A stretch of 64,000 nucleotides of DNA from SAR116 cluster bacterium AG-426-I14 (GCA_003210055.1 QCNS01000003.1:1-64000); one strand, 5' to 3'; counted from the first letter of the stretch, positions 1 to 9,347 are shown. The notes: generated by a model from the letters alone, not told the origin. Numbers and translations: made by a program.

Positions 1-2
1 AT

Positions 3-1160
3 CCAAACAGTTTAAAAAAAATTTCTGCAGAATTGGGAATCAGAATATTGGCTTTAGAAAAAGAAATATTTAAAAAAACTGAATGTAATTTTAATATTGG
101 TTCTCCGAAACAACTAGGTGAAATATTATTTGAAAAATTAAAAATAGAGGGAGGTAAAAAATCTAAAACTGGTGCTTGGCAAACAAGTGTAAGTATTTTG
201 AATGAGCTTTCGCAAAAAGGGTATGCAATAGCAAACCTTATTTTAGACTGGAGGCATTTTTCTAAATTAAAAAGTACTTATTCTGAGGCATTACAAACAC
301 AAATTAATAATGAAACTTATAGAATACATACAAATTATTCAATGGTAGGTACTAGTACTGGAAGGTTATCATCATCTGAACCCAATCTTCAAAATATACC
401 TATTAGAACAGACGAAGGTAGGTTAATTAGAAAAGCTTTTGAGGCTAAGAAAAACCATTTATTATTATCAATGGACTATTCTCAAATCGAATTAAGATTA
501 ATTGCCCATATTTCTCATGAAGAGAGCATGATCCAGGCTTTCAATAACAATATTGATATTCATTCAGAGACAGCTTCCAAAGTTTTTAACATCTCGCAAA
601 AAGATTTGACTTCAGAATTAAGAAGAAAGGCCAAGGCTATAAATTTTGGAATAATTTATGGTATTTCACCTTTTGGTTTAGCCAAACAATTAGAATGTTC
701 AAATAATGAAGCAAAGGAATTTATAGACTCTTATTTTTTAAGGTTTCCAAAAATAAGGGATTATATGTTTAATATTAAAAAACAACTTTATGAAGATGGA
801 TTTGTTGAAACCCTTTTTGGCAGGAGGATGTATATCAGCCAGTTTGATACTAAAAATCAAAATTTAAAAATGTTTGCTGAAAGACAAGCTATAAATGCGC
901 CAATACAAGGTACTGCAGCTGATATAATGAAACTTGCTATGATTAAATTATATAATCACTTTAAAGAAAATAATTCTGATATATCTATGCTACTTCAAGT
1001 ACATGATGAGTTGGTTTTTGAAATCAAAGAAAATTTAGAAGATAAAGAAATTGAAGTTATCAAATCAATAATGGAAACAGCAAATTTACCTGTAAAAGAA
1101 TTAAGTGTTTCTCTTAAAGTTGAACATGGATTAGCAAAGAATTGGGCAGATTCACATTAA
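3..1160 (+). CDS. polA: DNA polymerase I, C-terminal polymerase domain (5'-truncated by window edge)
   Basis: Family A DNA polymerase, which fills gaps and replaces primers during replication and repair. The frame is open from the first bases of the window, so the gene starts upstream; the TTG at 33 is an internal Leu codon, not a start. About 385 C-terminal residues are visible. They contain motif A (DYSQIELR), the O-helix motif B (RRKAKAINFGIIYG) and motif C (QVHDELVFE), together with a typical palm/fingers region. The polymerase active site therefore looks intact. The 5'-3' and 3'-5' exonuclease domains lie outside the window and cannot be judged. It is followed by a short promoter-bearing gap before chvI. 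Confidence 0.95.
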   Translation, partial: PNSLKKISAELGIRILALEKEIFKKTECNFNIGSPKQLGEILFEKLKIEGGKKSKTGAWQTSVSILNELSQKGYAIANLILDWRHFSKLKSTYSEALQTQINNETYRIHTNYSMVGTSTGRLSSSEPNLQNIPIRTDEGRLIRKAFEAKKNHLLLSMDYSQIELRLIAHISHEESMIQAFNNNIDIHSETASKVFNISQKDLTSELRRKAKAINFGIIYGISPFGLAKQLECSNNEAKEFIDSYFLRFPKIRDYMFNIKKQLYEDGFVETLFGRRMYISQFDTKNQNLKMFAERQAINAPIQGTAADIMKLAMIKLYNHFKENNSDISMLLQVHDELVFEIKENLEDKEIEVIKSIMETANLPVKELSVSLKVEHGLAKNWADSH

Positions 1161-1202
1161 AAACATATTCTAAACATAAAATAAACTAATTTTTATAAAA
1201 AA

Positions 1203-1211
1203 TGTTATAAT
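1203..1211 (+). promoter_or_regulatory. Extended -10 promoter for chvI-chvG
   Basis: The sequence TGTTATAAT matches the extended -10 consensus TGnTATAAT exactly and lies about 29 bases upstream of the chvI start codon, in the 79-base gap after polA. No good -35 box is seen at the usual spacing, which extended -10 promoters do not strictly need. The assignment rests on motif and position only. Confidence 0.5.
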
Positions 1212-1239
1212 TATAGATTAAATAGTTTTATATAAAATC

Positions 1240-1929
1240 ATGAAAGAAAAAATAATTTTAATTGACGATGATAACCATATTCTAACTTCAGTTTCTGTTT
1301 CTCTTAAATCTGAGGGTTGGGATGTTGAGACTTATCCAGATGGTGAAAAAGGGTTGATTGCATTACAAAGAAATCCTCCTAATTTAGCTATTTTAGATAT
1401 CAAAATGCCAAGAATGGATGGTATGGAACTTCTTAAAAGATTAAGAATTAATAGTAATGTTCCAGTGATTTTTTTGACTAGCAAAGACGATGAAATTGAT
1501 GAGGCACTAGGACTTAGAATGGGTGCAGACGATTACATAACAAAACCATTTTCTCAAAAGCTGTTAATTGAGAGAATAAGGGCTGTTTTAAGAAGAAGTT
1601 CAACATCTCAAGATCAAAACCCTGACAAATTAATAAAGAGGGGAGAATTAGAATTAGATTTAGAGAGACATATGTGCAATTGGAAAGATAATGATGTAAG
1701 GTTAACTGTTACAGAGTTTTTAATTCTTCAAAGCCTTGCGTTTAGACCTGGTTTAGTAAAAAGTAGGGATCAGTTGATGGACGCCGCATATGGTGAGACT
1801 ATTTATGTAGATGATAGAACTATTGATAGTCATATCAAAAGAATGAGAAGAAAATTTAAGCATTACGACAAAAACTTTGATCAAATTGAAACTTTATATG
1901 GTGTAGGATATAGATATAGAGAAATGTAA
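1240..1929 (+). CDS. chvI: OmpR-family response regulator ChvI
   Basis: DNA-binding response regulator of the ChvG-ChvI envelope and acid-stress two-component system of alphaproteobacteria. The receiver domain spans residues 1-120, with the acidic triad near D9-D11, the phospho-acceptor D53 (in AILDIKMP) and the conserved Lys of ITKPF. A winged-helix output domain spans about 130-229 and ends in the typical YGVGYRY. The length of 229 aa is normal. The sensor kinase gene starts directly after its stop codon with no gap, so the two are co-transcribed and probably translationally coupled. Identification as ChvI rather than a generic OmpR regulator rests on the neighbouring chvG and ahcY. Confidence 0.88.
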   Translation: MKEKIILIDDDNHILTSVSVSLKSEGWDVETYPDGEKGLIALQRNPPNLAILDIKMPRMDGMELLKRLRINSNVPVIFLTSKDDEIDEALGLRMGADDYITKPFSQKLLIERIRAVLRRSSTSQDQNPDKLIKRGELELDLERHMCNWKDNDVRLTVTEFLILQSLAFRPGLVKSRDQLMDAAYGETIYVDDRTIDSHIKRMRRKFKHYDKNFDQIETLYGVGYRYREM

Positions 1930-3522
1930 GTGCCAAATTTTTATTACATAATAAAAAAAAAATTGACAAAAAAACTGTATTTTTCTCTAAAGACCAGAAT
2001 ATTGGTTTTGATTATTTTACCTGTTATCTTTTATCCATTGACTATAATTTATTTCAACAAATTTCAAGATTTCTTAATAATATCTGAGTTTGAGGCTATA
2101 GAACGCCAAGGTTTAACATTTTCAAAAACCATAGGCCTGCTTGATGAACAATATGCATTAATTGAAAAAAAAAATATTTCAGGAATAACATTACAAACCT
2201 TACTTCCTTATGACAATAAAAATTATAAACTCCAAGCTAGATTATATGACCTAGAAGCTAATTTAATAGCAGATACTAATACAGGAAAAGTTATTATTAA
2301 CAAGCTTCCATTTGTCGAAGAACATGACGATGAATTTGTTAAAAACATAATTAGTTTTTTATATAAATTTATATCTAAGCCAATAGATCTATCAATATAT
2401 AAAAACGAAATGATATATAACTTTAATTTCGCACCTCCGGAAATTATAGATGCATTAAATGGGGGAAAAACTCGAGTATTAAGAAGAGATAAATCTGGTG
2501 ATTTAATACTGTTTGTTGCTTTGCCTGTTAAAAAACTTAAGTTAATCAGAGGTGCAGTATTAATATCTAGTTCAGGCAAAAAAATTCAAAAAGAGTTAAT
2601 TTATTTACAAACTGAATTATTTAAAATTTTAGGAATTATTCTATTTGCAACATTTGCAATTGGTATTTATTTTGCTAGGTCAGTAACAAATCCTATAAAT
2701 AAATTAGCTAAGTTAGCTGATTATATTACTTTAAATAAAATTCTTAAATTAGATAAATTACCTGACTTCCCAATTAGAAAAGATGAGATAGGTGTACTTG
2801 CTAAATCTTTTTCTTCAATGGTACAAGAGTTGCAAAATAGAGTTGATCATATAGCAAATTTTGCTGCTGACGTTGCACATGAATTAAAAAATCCATTGAC
2901 TTCATTAAGATCTGCAACAGAAACATTTGTGAAATTAAAAAAAAAAAAAGAACAACAACAATTATTGAATATTATTCAAAAGGATGTAGAGAGAATTGAC
3001 AGATTAATTAATGATATATCATTATCAAGCAGATTAGATGCAGAGTTGATTAGAATGAAATTCAGAAAAATTAATCTTACAGATCTAGTAAAAACATTAA
3101 TAAAAATTAGAAAAACTTCTTTAGGTTATAACATTGAACTTATTAATGAAAGTAAAGATTTATTTGTTCAAGGCGATGAAACTAAATTAGCACAAGTGTT
3201 AGATAATATCATAAATAACGCTCATTCATTTTCTGGTAAAAAAGGAAAGATTTATATTATTTTAAAAGATAAAATAAATAAAATACATATTATTATAGAA
3301 GATACTGGTCCAGGTTTCCCAAATTCTGCTCTAAAAAAAGTTTTCGATAGATTTTATTCAGAAAGACCTTTAAACGAAGAATTTGGTAAACATTCTGGTC
3401 TTGGTTTGTCCATTTCTAAACAAATAATAGAAGCCCATCAGGGGAAGGTTATTGCAGAGAATGTATTAGATAAAAATAAGGTAATTGGAGCAAGGATTAA
3501 AATAATTTTAAAAAAAACCTAA
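1930..3522 (+). CDS. chvG: Sensor histidine kinase ChvG
   Basis: Membrane histidine kinase partner of ChvI. It starts with GTG directly after the chvI stop. It has one TM segment near residues 24-46, a periplasmic sensor region of about 180 residues, and a second TM near 232-250. HAMP follows, then HisKA with the H-box AADVAHELKNPLTSL, and HATPase_c with the N-box (NIINNAHSF), G1 (DTGPGF) and G2 (GLGLSI). All catalytic boxes are present. A 13-A homopolymer (2937-2949) lies in frame just after the H-box and encodes a Lys run. The next gene is ahcY; the hprK/PTS genes found here in many alphaproteobacteria are absent. Confidence 0.88.
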   Translation: MPNFYYIIKKKLTKKLYFSLKTRILVLIILPVIFYPLTIIYFNKFQDFLIISEFEAIERQGLTFSKTIGLLDEQYALIEKKNISGITLQTLLPYDNKNYKLQARLYDLEANLIADTNTGKVIINKLPFVEEHDDEFVKNIISFLYKFISKPIDLSIYKNEMIYNFNFAPPEIIDALNGGKTRVLRRDKSGDLILFVALPVKKLKLIRGAVLISSSGKKIQKELIYLQTELFKILGIILFATFAIGIYFARSVTNPINKLAKLADYITLNKILKLDKLPDFPIRKDEIGVLAKSFSSMVQELQNRVDHIANFAADVAHELKNPLTSLRSATETFVKLKKKKEQQQLLNIIQKDVERIDRLINDISLSSRLDAELIRMKFRKINLTDLVKTLIKIRKTSLGYNIELINESKDLFVQGDETKLAQVLDNIINNAHSFSGKKGKIYIILKDKINKIHIIIEDTGPGFPNSALKKVFDRFYSERPLNEEFGKHSGLGLSISKQIIEAHQGKVIAENVLDKNKVIGARIKIILKKT

Positions 3523-3547
3523 AATATAAACAATTTTGAAAATTGAA

Positions 3548-3575
3548 TTGACAATTTTATTTAGACATTTAAATA
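3548..3575 (+). promoter_or_regulatory. Candidate sigma70-type promoter for ahcY
   Basis: A perfect -35 hexamer TTGACA (3548-3553) is followed after 16 bases by TAAATA (3570-3575), leaving a leader of roughly 20 bases before the ahcY ATG. A short leader of this kind leaves no room for an SAH or SAM riboswitch. The -10 is only a partial consensus match. Confidence 0.45.
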
Positions 3576-3600
3576 AATCATATAAAGAAAAGGATAAAAT

Positions 3601-4992
3601 ATGAAAGATTTTGTGGTTACTGACCTATCTTTGTCAAATTGGGGCAAAAAAGAGATGTCAATTGCTGAAACTGAAATGCCTGGTTTAATTGCATGTAGAG
3701 AGCTCTACAGTTCTAAAAAACCTCTTAAAGGTGCGAGGATAGCGGGTTGCTTACACATGACCATACAAACTGCTGTTTTAATAGAAACTTTAGTTTCTCT
3801 TGGAGCATCAGTTCGATGGGCAAGTTGTAATATTTTCTCAACTCAAGACCATGCAGCTGCAGCAATTGCACAAAAACAAATTCCAGTATTCGCTAAGAAA
3901 GGTGAAACTTTAGAAGAGTATTGGGAATATGTTGATAAAATTTTTTCATGGAATGATGATGAAGTTGCAAATATGATTTTGGATGATGGTGGTGATGCAA
4001 CGTTATATATTATTTTAGGTGCAAAAATTGAAGAAGGTAAAGAAGTTTTAAAACACCCTGCGAATGAAGAAGAGGTAGCTCTAAAAAAACAGCTCTTAAA
4101 AAGATATAAAACGTCTCCTGGTTGGTTTACCAAGGTAAGAGATTCACTAAAAGGAGTTACTGAAGAAACAACAACTGGTGTTCTAAGACTTTATCAAATG
4201 GCTGAAAAAAAAGAACTTCCATTTCCAGCAATAAATGTAAATGATTCTGTAACTAAGTCAAAATTTGACAATCTATATGGCTGCAGAGAATCTCTTGTAG
4301 ATGGTATCAGAAGAGCCACAGATGTTATGTTGTCAGGAAAAGTTGCAGTCGTGGCTGGTTTTGGTGACGTTGGTAAAGGTTCTGCAGCATCTTTGAAACA
4401 AGGTGGAGCTAGAGTTATGGTGACGGAGGTGGATCCTATCTGTGCATTACAAGCTGCTATGGAAGGGTATGAAGTATGTACGATGGATGAAGCTTCATCA
4501 AAGGCTGATATTTTTGTAACAGCTACAGGTAATAAAGATGTAATAACAATTGACCACATGCGTGAAATGAAAGATAGAGCGATAGTTTGTAATATTGGCC
4601 ACTTTGATTCAGAAATTCAAGTTGAGTCTCTTCAAAATATGAAATGGACTGAAATCAAACCTCAAGTGGATGAAGTTGAGTTTAATGATGGAAAAAAAAT
4701 TATAGTTTTAGCTAAAGGTAGGTTAGTTAATTTAGGTTGTGCTACAGGACATCCAAGTTTTGTAATGAGCGCCTCATTTACAAATCAAGTATTAGCTCAA
4801 ATGGAAATATGGGAAAACTCGCAGAAATACCAAAATGAGGTTTATACATTGCCAAGACATTTAGATGAAATGGTTGCTAAATTGCATCTAGATAAAGTTG
4901 GGGCAAAACTAACAACATTATCACAAGAACAATCTAATTATATAGGAGTACCTGTAAAAGGTCCTTTTAAATCTGATTCTTATAGATATTAA
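3601..4992 (+). CDS. ahcY: Adenosylhomocysteinase (SAH hydrolase)
   Basis: Cytoplasmic NAD-dependent enzyme that splits S-adenosylhomocysteine into homocysteine and adenosine, relieving product inhibition of methyltransferases in the activated-methyl cycle. The 463 aa length is typical of the bacterial form. Visible signatures are [20 protein letters not shown] (substrate-binding Lys/Asp region), the Rossmann loop [10 protein letters not shown] near residue 253, NIGHFD, and the C-terminal KSDSYRY motif that contributes to the neighbouring NAD site. Its TAA stop overlaps the ATG of tsaE (TAATG), indicating co-translation. Confidence 0.97.
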   Translation: MKDFVVTDLSLSNWGKKEMSIAETEMPGLIACRELYSSKKPLKGARIAGCLHMTIQTAVLIETLVSLGASVRWASCNIFSTQDHAAAAIAQKQIPVFAKKGETLEEYWEYVDKIFSWNDDEVANMILDDGGDATLYIILGAKIEEGKEVLKHPANEEEVALKKQLLKRYKTSPGWFTKVRDSLKGVTEETTTGVLRLYQMAEKKELPFPAINVNDSVTKSKFDNLYGCRESLVDGIRRATDVMLSGKVAVVAGFGDVGKGSAASLKQGGARVMVTEVDPICALQAAMEGYEVCTMDEASSKADIFVTATGNKDVITIDHMREMKDRAIVCNIGHFDSEIQVESLQNMKWTEIKPQVDEVEFNDGKKIIVLAKGRLVNLGCATGHPSFVMSASFTNQVLAQMEIWENSQKYQNEVYTLPRHLDEMVAKLHLDKVGAKLTTLSQEQSNYIGVPVKGPFKSDSYRY

Positions 4993-5449
4993 TGATTAAA
5001 AAAAAAAAATAAAATCTAAAGATTCATGCATAAGTTTATTTAATTTGCTTTCAAAAGAATTAAAAGCAGGTGACATAATATTTTTAGAGGGAGATCTTGG
5101 TGTAGGAAAGACATTTATATCTCAGATAATAATAAATAACTTAATAAGTAATAATCTCATATCAAGTCCAACTTTTAATATTGTACATACATATAAGTTT
5201 TTAAATGACATTGAAATATGGCATTGTGATTTCTATAGGATTTTTGAATCCAATGAAATAGAAGAACTTGGTGTTTTTGACAATATAAATAAAAAAATAA
5301 TTTTGATAGAATGGCCTAAATTTTTAGATAATTTTAGTTTAAACCCATTAAAAATTAAAATAGAATTTGGTAAAACAAAAGATGAAAGATACATTTCATT
5401 CTTTTTTAGAGATAATTGGAAAAATAGATTAAATTTTTTATCAATATAG
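4992..5449 (+). CDS. tsaE: tRNA t6A modification ATPase TsaE, with an apparent -1 error in an A-run
   Basis: TsaE is the small P-loop ATPase that works with TsaB and TsaD to make t6A37 in ANN-decoding tRNAs. The Walker A GDLGVGKT, SSPTFNIVH and a late IIEWP-type strand (LIEWP) are present. The frame carrying these is open from 5000 but has no good start: the first usable codon, TTG 5045, removes part of the expected N-terminal helix. An ATG at 4992 overlaps the ahcY stop (TAATG), but its frame meets TAA at 5010 after a run of 12 A (4998-5009). One extra A joins the two frames into a normal N-terminus (about 153 aa). This is either a sequencing or assembly slip, or transcriptional slippage at poly(A). 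The function is secure; the start and frame are not. Confidence 0.8.
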
Positions 5450-5455
5450 GTTTTT

Positions 5456-6883
5456 ATGAATTTTGTTTTTTATGATTTAGAAACTACTGGTAGAAATAAA
5501 GATTGGTCACAAATTATTCAATTTGGTGCTGTTTATACTAATGAAAATTTAGAGGAAATAGATAGATATGAAGCTAAATGTAGACTCAAAACAGGGATAG
5601 TACCTGAACCAAAAGCTTTAATTGTAAATAATAATTCTATAAAAGATTTATCTGGTGTGAATTTATCTCATTATGAATTAATAAGAGAAATTAAAATAAA
5701 ATTTAAAAATTGGACTCCGGCTATTTTTATTGGTTTCAATTCCATACAATTTGATGAAGAAATTTTAAGAAAAAGTTTTTTTAAATCTATGCATGAATCA
5801 TATTTGACACAATTAGAAGGTAATAAAAGGGCTGATATGTTAAATATCGCAAGAACAGCAGACTTTTTTTTTGAGGGTACTTTTAAAACTTTGATAAATC
5901 AAAAAGGAAAAAAGAGTTTTAGATTAGAGGATTTGACTGATGCTAATAATATTGTACACGACGCACATGATGCAATGGGTGATGTAATTGCGACTATAAA
6001 TTTAGCTAAGATAATTAAAACAAAACATAATGATTTCTGGAAGCAATGTATTAATAACTCTTATAAAAAAAATGTAGAAAATTATGTATTTAGAAATAGA
6101 GTTTTTTGTTTCAATGACTTTAATTTTGGTCAGACAAGTACTTTTGCTTTAACATACATATGTATGCATCCAAAATATGGATATATTCAATGTTTTGATT
6201 TAGCAATTGAACCAAATGAAATAATTAATCTTAGTTATAGCGAACTAAAAAAAAGAATTAAAGAAAAACCTTCTTTTATTAAAAGTATACCTCAAAATAA
6301 GCATCCTTTAATTTTTGATAAAAATTATTTAATCAATCTAGAAAAGTTTAAAGAAATTAAATTTTCTATATTTTATGACAGGGCAAATCTTATTCAATCA
6401 AGCGAAGACTTTAAAAAAAGATTAAAATTAATATTAAATGAACAAGCTGAGGAAAAAGAGCAACAAGGTTCTCAATTGGATATTTTGGCAGAAGAAAGTT
6501 TATACTTTGGTGGTTTCCCATCATTTAAAGATAAACTAATAATGGAAGAATTTCATAATATATCTTGGGGTGAGAAGTTTAATATTTCAAATAAATTTGA
6601 AGATGAGAGATTTCAATATTTTGCTCAAAAAATAATTTACGAAGAGTCACCCGAAAATTTACCAAAAGAAGTTTATAATAAAATTCACAAAACTATTGCT
6701 AATCAGATCTTGACTTTAGATGATGTAAACTGGTTTACTTTACCAAAAGCTTATAAACAATTAGATGATTTGAGAGTAAAATTTACAGAAAACAATGACG
6801 AAGATAAATTAAGTTTTTTGACAGAAATTAATAACTATTTAGAAAAAATGGAAAAAACTTATGAACCTGCAAAATTTTTATAG
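5456..6883 (+). CDS. sbcB: Exodeoxyribonuclease I
   Basis: Single-strand-specific 3'-5' DNA exonuclease acting in mismatch repair and recombination. The length of 475 aa equals the classical enzyme. The N-terminal DEDDh nuclease domain shows FYDLETTG (D-x-E), IGFNSIQFDEEILR, and VHDAHDAMGDVIATI, which carries the catalytic His and Asp. The remainder matches the SH3-like and C-terminal helical parts in length. It lies 6 bases after tsaE and 9 bases before trxA. Exonuclease I is mainly gammaproteobacterial, and in many alphaproteobacteria this position holds addB-addA, so replacement or acquisition is possible. Confidence 0.9.
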   Translation: MNFVFYDLETTGRNKDWSQIIQFGAVYTNENLEEIDRYEAKCRLKTGIVPEPKALIVNNNSIKDLSGVNLSHYELIREIKIKFKNWTPAIFIGFNSIQFDEEILRKSFFKSMHESYLTQLEGNKRADMLNIARTADFFFEGTFKTLINQKGKKSFRLEDLTDANNIVHDAHDAMGDVIATINLAKIIKTKHNDFWKQCINNSYKKNVENYVFRNRVFCFNDFNFGQTSTFALTYICMHPKYGYIQCFDLAIEPNEIINLSYSELKKRIKEKPSFIKSIPQNKHPLIFDKNYLINLEKFKEIKFSIFYDRANLIQSSEDFKKRLKLILNEQAEEKEQQGSQLDILAEESLYFGGFPSFKDKLIMEEFHNISWGEKFNISNKFEDERFQYFAQKIIYEESPENLPKEVYNKIHKTIANQILTLDDVNWFTLPKAYKQLDDLRVKFTENNDEDKLSFLTEINNYLEKMEKTYEPAKFL

Positions 6884-6892
6884 GAGTAAAAA

Positions 6893-7216
6893 ATGAGTAC
6901 TTTAAAAATAAGTGATGATAGTTTTAAAGATGACGTATTGGATTCTAAAAAACCAGTTTTAGTTGACTTTTGGGCAGAATGGTGTGGTCCATGCAAGTCT
7001 ATTGCTCCATCATTAGAAGAAATTTCAAATGAAATGTGTGATAAACTTGTAGTAGCTAAAATTAATATAGATGAAAACCCAGTCATTGCGCAGAAATATG
7101 AAATTAGAAGTATTCCTGCATTGATGCTTTTTAAGGAAGGAAAAAAAATTTCTGAAGTAATGGGGGCATTACCAAAATCTAATCTTGAGTCTTGGATTAA
7201 TGATAATTTAACTTAA
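6893..7216 (+). CDS. trxA: Thioredoxin
   Basis: Small cytoplasmic disulfide reductase of 107 aa. The active site WCGPC covers residues 30-34 within VLVDFWAEWCGPCK. The cis-Pro loop RSIPALMLF and the Gly-rich C-terminal helix region are present. A clear Shine-Dalgarno (TAGGAG) precedes the ATG. It ends 4 bases before the stop codon of the convergent gene folC, so the two transcripts probably overlap. The trxA-folC-accD-trp arrangement is usual in alphaproteobacteria. Confidence 0.97.
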   Translation: MSTLKISDDSFKDDVLDSKKPVLVDFWAEWCGPCKSIAPSLEEISNEMCDKLVVAKINIDENPVIAQKYEIRSIPALMLFKEGKKISEVMGALPKSNLESWINDNLT

Positions 7217-7220
7217 CATA

Positions 7221-8447
7221 TTAGTTTTTTTTCAAAAATTCGCCAACTAGGTACAATGACCCAGTAATTAACAAAGCATCGCTTTTTGGAACATTTTCCA
7301 GCGCACTTTCAAGGTTTTCATAACTATATGAATTAATTTTTAACCTTGTTGTTATTTTTTTAAATTCGGAAACTTTGTATATAAAGTCTTGATTATTTAT
7401 TGGAATTGTAAAAACTTTATCAATTTGATTTCTTAATATTTTTAAAAAACCTTCTGCATTTTTATTTTTCATCATACCAATGATTAATGTCCATTTTTTA
7501 GGTTTTAGAGTTTTCAAATGATTTGATAATGCTTGAGCACCATCTAAGTTGTGGGCTCCATCAATCAAAGTAATATTTTTTCTTTTAGAAATTAATTTAC
7601 CTTGATTAATTTTTTGAATTCTCCCATCCCAACTTACATTTTCGAGTCCTTTTTTTATTATTGTTTTATCTATATCAAAGAAATATTGCTTCAAAGCAGT
7701 AGCTGCAATTGAAGCATTTTCGTACTGGTGAATACCTTCTAAACCTAATTTCCAGTTTTTAGGTATTTTAAATAATTTTATAATTTTACTTTGTTTTTTT
7801 ATAACATTTTTAATTATTGTATCTTTTACTACTTTCTTATTTTGGGTACCAATAACTACAGGGGTATTTTTTTTAATAATACCACATTTCTCTAAAGTTA
7901 TTTTTTTAAGATCATTTCCTAAAAAATCTTCGTGATCATATCCTATTTTTGTTATAGCTGAAATTTTTTTAGAAGGTAATACATTTGTAGCATCTAATCT
8001 TCCTCCTAACCCAGTTTCTATTAAACATAAATCACTTGGAAATCTTGAAAAAATTAAAAAACATGTAACAGTAGTAATCTCAAAGAAAGTTATTTTATTG
8101 CCATTATTTATTTTTGCAACCTCAAACAAGGTGTTAAAAAGCAATTTATTATTTATTATTTGACCGTTTAATCTAATTCTTTCATTAAAATTAATAAGGT
8201 GGGGAGATATGTAAGTGTTTACTTTTAATCCATAAACATTTGCAATTGAGTTGATGAAAGCTATGGTTGAACCCTTTCCATTTGTACCTGCTACATGAAT
8301 TACATTTGAAATTTTTTTCTCAGGATTATTTAATTTCCTAAGAAGCTTCTTAATTCTTTTTAAATCAAAGTCTATATATTTAGGATATAAGGTATTCAAA
8401 TAAATCAATAATTCATTTAAATTTTTTACTTCATGAAGATCTTTCAT
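7221..8447 (-). CDS. folC: Bifunctional folylpolyglutamate synthase / dihydrofolate synthase
   Basis: Mur-ligase-family ATPase that adds glutamate to dihydropteroate and polyglutamylates folates. The 408 aa protein has the P-loop GTNGKGST, the NYISPHL-type loop (TYISPHLINFNERIR), the catalytic ETGLGGRLDATN region, and a C-terminal domain with DGAHNLDGA. It is the last gene of the trpF-trpB-trpA-accD-folC operon and follows accD by 7 bases. Its 3' end faces trxA. Confidence 0.95.
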   Translation of the reverse strand: MKDLHEVKNLNELLIYLNTLYPKYIDFDLKRIKKLLRKLNNPEKKISNVIHVAGTNGKGSTIAFINSIANVYGLKVNTYISPHLINFNERIRLNGQIINNKLLFNTLFEVAKINNGNKITFFEITTVTCFLIFSRFPSDLCLIETGLGGRLDATNVLPSKKISAITKIGYDHEDFLGNDLKKITLEKCGIIKKNTPVVIGTQNKKVVKDTIIKNVIKKQSKIIKLFKIPKNWKLGLEGIHQYENASIAATALKQYFFDIDKTIIKKGLENVSWDGRIQKINQGKLISKRKNITLIDGAHNLDGAQALSNHLKTLKPKKWTLIIGMMKNKNAEGFLKILRNQIDKVFTIPINNQDFIYKVSEFKKITTRLKINSYSYENLESALENVPKSDALLITGSLYLVGEFLKKN

Positions 8448-8454
8448 TTAGATT

Positions 8455-9309
8455 TTAGTTGGTTTGGTTGAGAAGATGTTTAAGAATTGTTGATATTTTC
8501 TTCTTTTGGTTTTGACGAGAAATTACAATATCAATCATGCCATGTGAAAGTAAATACTCAGATTTTTGAAAGTCTTCTGGTAAAGTTTCTTTAACTGTTT
8601 TTTCAATTACACGTCTACCAGCAAAGCCAATTATTGCCCCTGGTTCAGCTATGTGAACATCGCCTAACATTGCAAAACTTGCAGTCACACCTCCAGTTGT
8701 TGGATTAGACAAGAGGACGATGTATGGAAGGGAATTATCTCTAATTTTATTTATTCCTATTATAGAACGTGGTAATTGCATTAGAGAAAAAATTCCTTCT
8801 TGCATTCTTGCACCCCCTGATGAAGGAATTACTATCAAAGGACATTTTCGACTTATTGCCTCTTCTGATGCTTGTAAAATTGCATTGCCAACGTATCTCC
8901 CCATAGAACCACCCATAAAAGCAAAATCAAAACAAGCTATCATGCATGGAATTTTATTTATTTGTCCAAAAGCACAAATAATAGCTTCATTAGCACTTGT
9001 TTTGGATTTAGTTTGCTTAATTCTATCAGTATATTTCTTTAAATCTTTGAAATTCAGAGGGTCTTCATCAATTGGATTTATTTTAATTTTTTCTATCGTA
9101 TTTTCATCATATAGATATTTTAATCTACTTTCTGCATCTATATAACCATGAAAACCACATGACATGCAAACGTTAAGATTTTTAGTATACTCCTTATGAA
9201 AAATCATTTGAGAACATGATTTACATTTTATCCATAATATTTCTTCAGTTTCTTTTTTTGATACAAAAGCTTTAAACTTTGGTAGAACTTTTTCTGTAAT
9301 CCAATTCAA
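8455..9309 (-). CDS. accD: Acetyl-CoA carboxylase carboxyltransferase beta subunit
   Basis: Zinc-containing half of the carboxyltransferase that makes malonyl-CoA for fatty-acid synthesis. The N-terminal zinc ribbon has two CxxC pairs (CKSC and CMSC, residues about 29-51). The crotonase-like carboxyltransferase domain follows, with the oxyanion stretch PSSGGARMQEG and the helix start TTGGVTASFAMLGD. The 284 aa length is standard. Placement between trpA and folC follows the common alphaproteobacterial order, where no accA is adjacent. Confidence 0.96.
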   Translation of the reverse strand: MNWITEKVLPKFKAFVSKKETEEILWIKCKSCSQMIFHKEYTKNLNVCMSCGFHGYIDAESRLKYLYDENTIEKIKINPIDEDPLNFKDLKKYTDRIKQTKSKTSANEAIICAFGQINKIPCMIACFDFAFMGGSMGRYVGNAILQASEEAISRKCPLIVIPSSGGARMQEGIFSLMQLPRSIIGINKIRDNSLPYIVLLSNPTTGGVTASFAMLGDVHIAEPGAIIGFAGRRVIEKTVKETLPEDFQKSEYLLSHGMIDIVISRQNQKKKISTILKHLLNQTN

Positions 9310-9347
9310 ATTAGCACCTCTATATAGTTAGATAAATATGAAACATG

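Noticed and set aside
33-35. TTG start for polA
   Set aside because: The frame is open upstream to the window edge and the sequence there continues the polymerase; the TTG is an internal codon of a truncated gene.
2223-2579. 118-aa open frame on the complement of chvG
   Set aside because: It is a shadow frame opposite a well-supported kinase gene with no initiation signal.
3523-3600. SAM or SAH riboswitch upstream of ahcY
   Set aside because: The gap is 78 bases with a promoter placing the transcript start about 20 bases before the ATG. No conserved GC-rich pseudoknot elements are visible.
4194-4559. 121-aa open frame on the complement of ahcY
   Set aside because: It is antisense to the strongly conserved NAD-binding region of ahcY and has no family resemblance.
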